A DNA stretch of 64,000 nt, taken from assembly GCA_030424595.1 (NCBI GenBank), contig JAUHWG010000017.1:155734-219733 (forward strand). Reading direction: 5' to 3'. Both the position numbers and the translations under genes were made by a program. The notes under the pieces are model-generated. The model did not search any database, had not been told where the DNA came from, and worked only from the letters and a program-made list of their open reading frames with translations. The stretch comes from Polyangia bacterium (GTDB lineage: Bacteria; Myxococcota_A; Polyangia; Nannocystales; Nannocystaceae). Position 1 is the stretch's first letter. The number at the start of each line of letters is the position of its first letter. Positions 60,077-64,000 of the stretch are shown here, piece after piece.

Positions 60077-63000
60077 GTGCCTGCAAATGGGATTCGACCG
60101 ACGGTTCTGCGAGATCGCGTCCTGAAGCAGGTGGCTGTGGGAGTCGGCCGACGAGTGGGCTACGGCGCTGGACTGTTGCGGGCTGGACTTGTGCCTCTTC
60201 TTCTCCTTGCCTTTCCGGCAGCGGCGCTCGCTGAGGGAGGCGAGCCGCGTAAACTCCCATCTGCGTGTCAGGCGGCGGAAGACGAGGGGAGCTACGACCG
60301 GGCACTGCTCTGCATCGAGCGTGCGGCGCGAGGGAGGCGGTTGGCTCGCGACGTCGAGAACCTGCTCGGGGTCGAACGAGCCCGGCTGATGCGCCTTGCT
60401 GGCTCGCTGCGGGCCTCTGCGGAGGCGAGCCGAGAGGTTGCTGAACGGGTCGCGGCCCGCGGCGACGGAATTCACTGGGAGGTCCTATTTCGGGTCGAAC
60501 TTGCCCTGGCCCTTCATGCGCTCGACGAGCCTAGGGAGGCGAGGGCGGAGGCCATACGAGCGCTCAAACTTGCGGAGTCACTGGACCGTGATCCGAGTGG
60601 ACGAGCGCTTGCTACAGCGCGAATGTGCGCTGGCCTCGTGCTCGTCGAGGAGGATCCGCAGCGGGCGCTCGAGCTGTCGCAGGCGGCCCTCGCTGACATG
60701 GAGTCGGAGTCGCAGCGGGCAGCCGCTCTCCACCAAATTGGCCTAGCGCATGCTGCACTCGGAGACGCAGTTCAAGGAGAGGCACGCATGAGCGAGGCCC
60801 TCGCGTTGCTCGTGGGGAGCGGCGGAGAGGAGCACCCACGTGTTGCGGAGGTTCTTCTCTCTCTGAGTGGGTTGGTACTGTCGCGCGGTGAGGTGGGACG
60901 CTCGCGGCTTCTCGCGGCGCAGGCGCTGAAGATTGCTGAGGCTCATCTGGCTGATGGGCATCCTATCCGCGTCCGGATTCACTTTCAGTTGGTGGCCATC
61001 TATAGCGATATGCGTCGCTATGATGATGCTGAAAACTCCGCCGAGATAGCGCTGCGACTCGGGGTGCCAATATGGGGGGAGGGGAGCCGCTTTCACATGT
61101 GTGTCGAGACGCAACGCAGTTCCAACTTGGGGCGGCAGGGTCGTCATGCTGAGGCCAGGGCAATGCTAGAGGAAATTCACGGGCAAATTAACTCGCGCTA
61201 TCCCTCGTTAGATGGTGAAGTCGTGAATCGTCTCGGGCTTCTGAGGCTTTGGGATGGCGATTTTGAGCTGGCAGAACAGGCATTTCGCCTCGCTATAGAG
61301 ATCAAGGGGAGGCCAGAGTACGTCGACAACGTCTTTCTTGCATTGTGGGCGCAGGGGCGCTACTCCGCTGCTCTGCCCTTTCTCGAGGCAGTCATCGAGA
61401 ACCATGAGGAGCGGCTTGCTATGATGTGGTTCCCCGGCCGTGACGACCGGAAACACGAGACGGTCGGCAAGTTCAGTTGGCCGGTTTACCGTGCTGTTTC
61501 ATTTCATGCGACGCGCGGAGCAGACGAACCGATGGCACGGGACGGCGCAGAACTCGCATTTCTGACGATTCTGCTGCGAAAAGGCCGCATCATCGAAGAT
61601 AGCGCCATGACTACGCGGGCTCGCCGCGAGACCAGAGAACCTGGGCTCCGAGCGCTGCACGAGGAGCTTATCGATGCCAGGGCAGAACTCTCAGCAGATG
61701 CCATCCTGAGCCTCCAGGGCGACTCAGGGGCGCGAAGGAGGTACTTGGCGCTTGCCGATGACACAGAGCGGCTAGCTGCGCAGCTTGATGATGCTCTCCT
61801 CCCTCGGGGGACCCGCGTCAAGGAGACCTCGCTCGCAGCGCTCCAGGCCGCGCTCCCTGATGATGCTGCACACATCGAGTATTTTCGCTACATGCATGTT
61901 GACCGGTTGCAACAACGCTCAGTGGAGCGGCGCTACGTCGCGTATGTTCTCCGCCGTAACTCCTTCGAGTGGTTCGATCTTGGCGCCGAAGAGTCAGTAC
62001 ATAAACATATCAAGGCCCTCCGGAAGGCGCTCAGCTTTCGTCGCGCTGACGTAAAGACTCACGCGGCGGCTGTCTATGATCTTCTCCTGCGTCCGATGGA
62101 GAGTTCACTCGAGGGTGCCGCGAGCCTCTCTATCGCGCCTGACTACGAGCTACATCAGGTGCCGTTTGCTGCCTTGTATCGCCGGAACGACGGCTATGTG
62201 ATCGAGCGGCGCTCGGTGCACTACCTCAATACAGCTCGCGACTTGATGAAGCAGGGGCGCACGTCGGACCGAGGCTCCGACGACGTCACAGTGCTTGCCA
62301 ATCCGGGGAGCGCTAGGTTGCCGGGCGCCGAGGACGAAGCGCGACTGATTGAGATGCTCTTCGCAAACACGCTGGCGCTCCATGGGGCACAGGCGACCGA
62401 ACGCGCGATGAGAGCGGTTCGGCGGCCCGCGATCCTACATGTGGCTACGCATGGTGTTCTTACGACACAGTGGATCCAACGCGCTGGCGGATCGAAGACG
62501 AGTATAGACATAAATGAAATCGAGGAAATCGCCTATCAGTCGATGTTGCGCTCGACCCTGGTGTTCGCACAGTCGTCGGCTCCGGAGCAGGATGCACGGC
62601 GCGTCGAGGATGGCTTCATGACCGCCTACGAACTGGAGGATGTCGATCTTCTCGGGACTGAACTGGTGGTGCTTTCCGCATGCGAGAGCGGTCTGGGGCG
62701 CGCGCTCAACCTCGAAGGCCAGCTCGGCCTCCGTCGTGCTCTTGTCATTGCGGGTAGTCGCTCACAGCTCGTCAGTCTCTGGCGGGTCTCCGACGCAGCG
62801 ACGCCCTTGTTGATGGCGAAGTTCTATAGAGGGATCGCGGCCGGGCTTTCGCGGCGCAATGCGCTGGCAGAGTCCCAGCGTGAGCTACTCCGCGACAGCG
62901 GCACGAGCCATCCCTACTACTGGGCGAGCTTCACGCTCTACGGGGACTGGGGACCTTTGCCTGCGCTGAGTAGGCGAGGAGCGGCGATTTCACCGGTTCG

Positions 63001-63157
63001 CGGTTGCCGGGTCGCAGAGTCTGCGACCTGCTCTGAGGGGGCGCTGTTGTTTCTCCTGGCACTCGCGGCGTTCGGGATAAGTCGGTCGCGACGGCGAGTT
63101 CGACGAGGTGCGAGAGGGGCTTCAGGGATTTGTGTGGGCAGGAAGTGGCGGGTGTAG
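60077..63157 (+). CDS. TPR-CHAT protein (exported, C-terminal membrane anchor), paralogue of 43661
   Basis: The protein has 1026 residues from the ATG at 60077; a GTG at 60131 would give a shorter leader. The signal peptide core is LVPLLLLAFPAAALA (about 38-52). LPSACQAAEDEGSYDRALLC opens the TPR region (about 60-450). The CHAT domain has ILHVATHGVL (His near 792) and VVLSACESGLG (Cys near 868). The C-terminus has a hydrophobic helix (ALLFLLALAAFGI) and Arg-rich tail. It is collinear with and very like the 43661 protein but lies on the opposite strand, between IS remnants, so a segmental duplication or rearrangement is likely. Confidence 0.88.
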   Translation: MPANGIRPTVLRDRVLKQVAVGVGRRVGYGAGLLRAGLVPLLLLAFPAAALAEGGEPRKLPSACQAAEDEGSYDRALLCIERAARGRRLARDVENLLGVERARLMRLAGSLRASAEASREVAERVAARGDGIHWEVLFRVELALALHALDEPREARAEAIRALKLAESLDRDPSGRALATARMCAGLVLVEEDPQRALELSQAALADMESESQRAAALHQIGLAHAALGDAVQGEARMSEALALLVGSGGEEHPRVAEVLLSLSGLVLSRGEVGRSRLLAAQALKIAEAHLADGHPIRVRIHFQLVAIYSDMRRYDDAENSAEIALRLGVPIWGEGSRFHMCVETQRSSNLGRQGRHAEARAMLEEIHGQINSRYPSLDGEVVNRLGLLRLWDGDFELAEQAFRLAIEIKGRPEYVDNVFLALWAQGRYSAALPFLEAVIENHEERLAMMWFPGRDDRKHETVGKFSWPVYRAVSFHATRGADEPMARDGAELAFLTILLRKGRIIEDSAMTTRARRETREPGLRALHEELIDARAELSADAILSLQGDSGARRRYLALADDTERLAAQLDDALLPRGTRVKETSLAALQAALPDDAAHIEYFRYMHVDRLQQRSVERRYVAYVLRRNSFEWFDLGAEESVHKHIKALRKALSFRRADVKTHAAAVYDLLLRPMESSLEGAASLSIAPDYELHQVPFAALYRRNDGYVIERRSVHYLNTARDLMKQGRTSDRGSDDVTVLANPGSARLPGAEDEARLIEMLFANTLALHGAQATERAMRAVRRPAILHVATHGVLTTQWIQRAGGSKTSIDINEIEEIAYQSMLRSTLVFAQSSAPEQDARRVEDGFMTAYELEDVDLLGTELVVLSACESGLGRALNLEGQLGLRRALVIAGSRSQLVSLWRVSDAATPLLMAKFYRGIAAGLSRRNALAESQRELLRDSGTSHPYYWASFTLYGDWGPLPALSRRGAAISPVRGCRVAESATCSEGALLFLLALAAFGISRSRRRVRRGARGASGICVGRKWRV

Positions 63158-63181
63158 CTGAAGGTATGCGTTCCGTAGACC

Positions 63182-63215
63182 GCGAATTTCGGCTCATCGT
63201 GGACACCTAGATCGG
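63182..63215 (+). repeat. 34-bp copy of the IS21 left end
   Basis: Bases 63182-63215 are the same as 37481-37514 (beginning GCGAATTTCGGCTCATCGTG), the left tip of the IS21-family element. Homology ends at GATCGG. It lies 25 bases after the TPR-CHAT stop and is a solo IS end. Confidence 0.9.
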
Positions 63216-63314
63216 GGTTCCGTTGGTGTTAGCGCCGGTCGAAAAGCGACGAATTCCGCCGACGAATTTCGCCGACGAATTCCGCCGACGCCGCGGGCCG
63301 ACACAAACGAAGAA

Positions 63315-63345
63315 GGGAGCGCCGACGCACAGCGCCGACGCTCCC
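63315..63345 (+). terminator. Hairpin after the TPR-CHAT gene
   Basis: A 7-bp stem GGGAGCG/CGCTCCC encloses a GC-rich loop that can pair further. There is no U tract. The preceding 63240-63290 bases hold three tandem GACGAATTCCGCC-like units of unknown role. Confidence 0.35.
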
Positions 63346-63435
63346 TCACGCCTCATGTCGCTACCCCCCAGTGTCAGGGAAGTTGTCGCGTAAACCAGAA
63401 CCAACCTAGCGGGGCGAGATCAACGAGAGAGCGAG

Positions 63436-63642
63436 ATGAACAGTCAGATGAGCCCGAGCGAGGGCACCCAGCCAGAGAACGCGGAAAATTTTGAGATCCA
63501 CCTGGAGGAGGACCTCCCGGAGGAGCAGTCCTCGACAGCAGAAGTATTCGTGGTGATCCCAGACGCAGTGGGCTTTGAGATCGATCGCCAGGCCCTCCAG
63601 GGGTCGACATGTATCCGGAGCGGGATCGAGGTGGGGCGATGA
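63436..63642 (+). CDS. Small acidic hypothetical protein
   Basis: The protein has 68 residues. The ATG follows a purine-rich GAGAGAGCGAG. The sequence is acidic in the first half (ENFEIHLEEDLPEEQSS) and more hydrophobic later (VFVVIPDAVGFEI). No family is recognised. It could be a leader or precursor peptide, but no processing enzyme is visible inside the window. Confidence 0.4.
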   Translation: MNSQMSPSEGTQPENAENFEIHLEEDLPEEQSSTAEVFVVIPDAVGFEIDRQALQGSTCIRSGIEVGR

Positions 63643-63798
63643 GTCGGACCCAACACTCGGCCCACTTCAAGGCGATGGGGGCGCCGGTGATACGGGGGCC
63701 ATCGAGCCTTCAACCGAAATCCGTGACGTATCCGTGCCACGCCCGTGCCAACTCCCGCGTACTCGAACGTCCAACCGCGTCAAGTGCGCAGAAATGAA

Positions 63799-63818
63799 AG
63801 CCCCCTTTCGGGGGCTTG
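63799..63818 (+). terminator. Terminator-like hairpin
   Basis: AAGCCCCC, loop TTTC, GGGGGCTT: a perfect 8-bp stem about 155 bases after the small acidic gene. It is followed by GGGAGG rather than a T run. Being A/T-flanked and symmetric it could serve both strands. Confidence 0.6.
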
Positions 63819-63968
63819 GGAGGGCTCAGAGCGGCGTTTCTTGATATCAGGGTGGGTTTTGGGATTTCGCTGCGTGGTCATGTCGCAGTAGCCGACATAG
63901 ACCACTTAAGTGCCTGAAACTATTCAGTTTTGAAAAGCGCGTGCGCGCCCGTGACGTGTACGTACCAG

Positions 63969-64000
63969 TTAGGCGCTCTCTTCCTCGATAAGCGCGATCG
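63969..64000 (-). CDS. C-terminal end of a gene entering from the right edge
   Basis: Reading leftward from the edge, the frame gives IALIEEESA and a TAA stop at 63971-63969. Only 9 full residues are visible, so neither the product nor even the reality of the gene is certain. The bases between 63821 and 63968 show nothing else I can support. Confidence 0.25.
   Translation of the reverse strand, partial: IALIEEESA

Noticed and set aside
1..64000. tRNA, rRNA or riboswitch genes
   Set aside because: I found no cloverleaf-like or conserved rRNA sequence by eye; short RNAs cannot be excluded without a covariance search.

Overview
The window is high-GC DNA that looks like a myxobacterial (Myxococcota, perhaps Nannocystis-like) chromosome. 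The signs are large Ser/Thr protein kinases with membrane-anchored C-terminal domains, lipoproteins with Ser/Gly/Thr-rich linkers behind the lipobox, a Fis-type HTH protein, and many caspase-fold (CHAT and C14) proteases. The taxonomic call is an inference from gene style only.

Layout. (1) 1-4788, minus: a type I restriction-modification operon hsdM-hsdS-hsdR; hsdR runs off the left edge. (2) 4963-12992: envelope and signalling genes. These are a lipoprotein with a degenerate vWA-like domain, an alpha-oxoamine-synthase (AONS-fold) enzyme, a three-gene operon (Ser/Thr kinase, membrane protein, lipoprotein), a Cys-rich lipoprotein and a Fis-HTH regulator. (3) 13541-33210, plus: about 17 tightly packed, often overlapping genes read as one block. 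Most have no recognisable family. Eight encode proteins with one or more small-residue-rich transmembrane helices. Recognisable members are a lytic-transglycosylase-like protein, a histone-H1-like Lys/Ala/Ser protein, a 1476-residue fused N6-adenine methylase/SNF2-type helicase, and a membrane-anchored ClpP/SppA-fold protease. This block is the best candidate for an undescribed system. It carries some virion-like themes but no visible terminase, packaging ATPase, integrase or tail genes.

(4) 33969-63157: a cluster of caspase-fold proteins broken up by insertion sequences. It holds two short CHAT-transmembrane proteins (33969, 48243), three TPR-CHAT proteins (40651, 43661, 60077), a truncated CHAT remnant (59266) and a C14 caspase-like protein (50474). 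Among them are a transmembrane pseudokinase, an ECF-type sigma factor, a kinase-TPR protein and a small beta-rich protein with a decayed tandem copy. Mobile DNA includes an IS21-family element (37480-39884) with a 6-bp target duplication and an IstA lacking its catalytic core. There are also remnants of IS256-like, ISKra4-like and ExeA/zinc-ribbon elements and a second, partial IS21 end. (5) 63158-64000: short repeats, a small acidic ORF, a terminator-like hairpin and the end of a gene entering from the right.

How the parts may work together is inference. The left end is restriction defence. The middle block looks like a co-expressed membrane-associated or particle-forming cassette with its own DNA-modifying/translocating enzyme. 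The right part looks like sensor-protease modules of the kind used in stress or anti-phage signalling, with kinase, pseudokinase and sigma-factor genes as plausible regulators. Intergenic stretches over 300 bases are described as their own entries.
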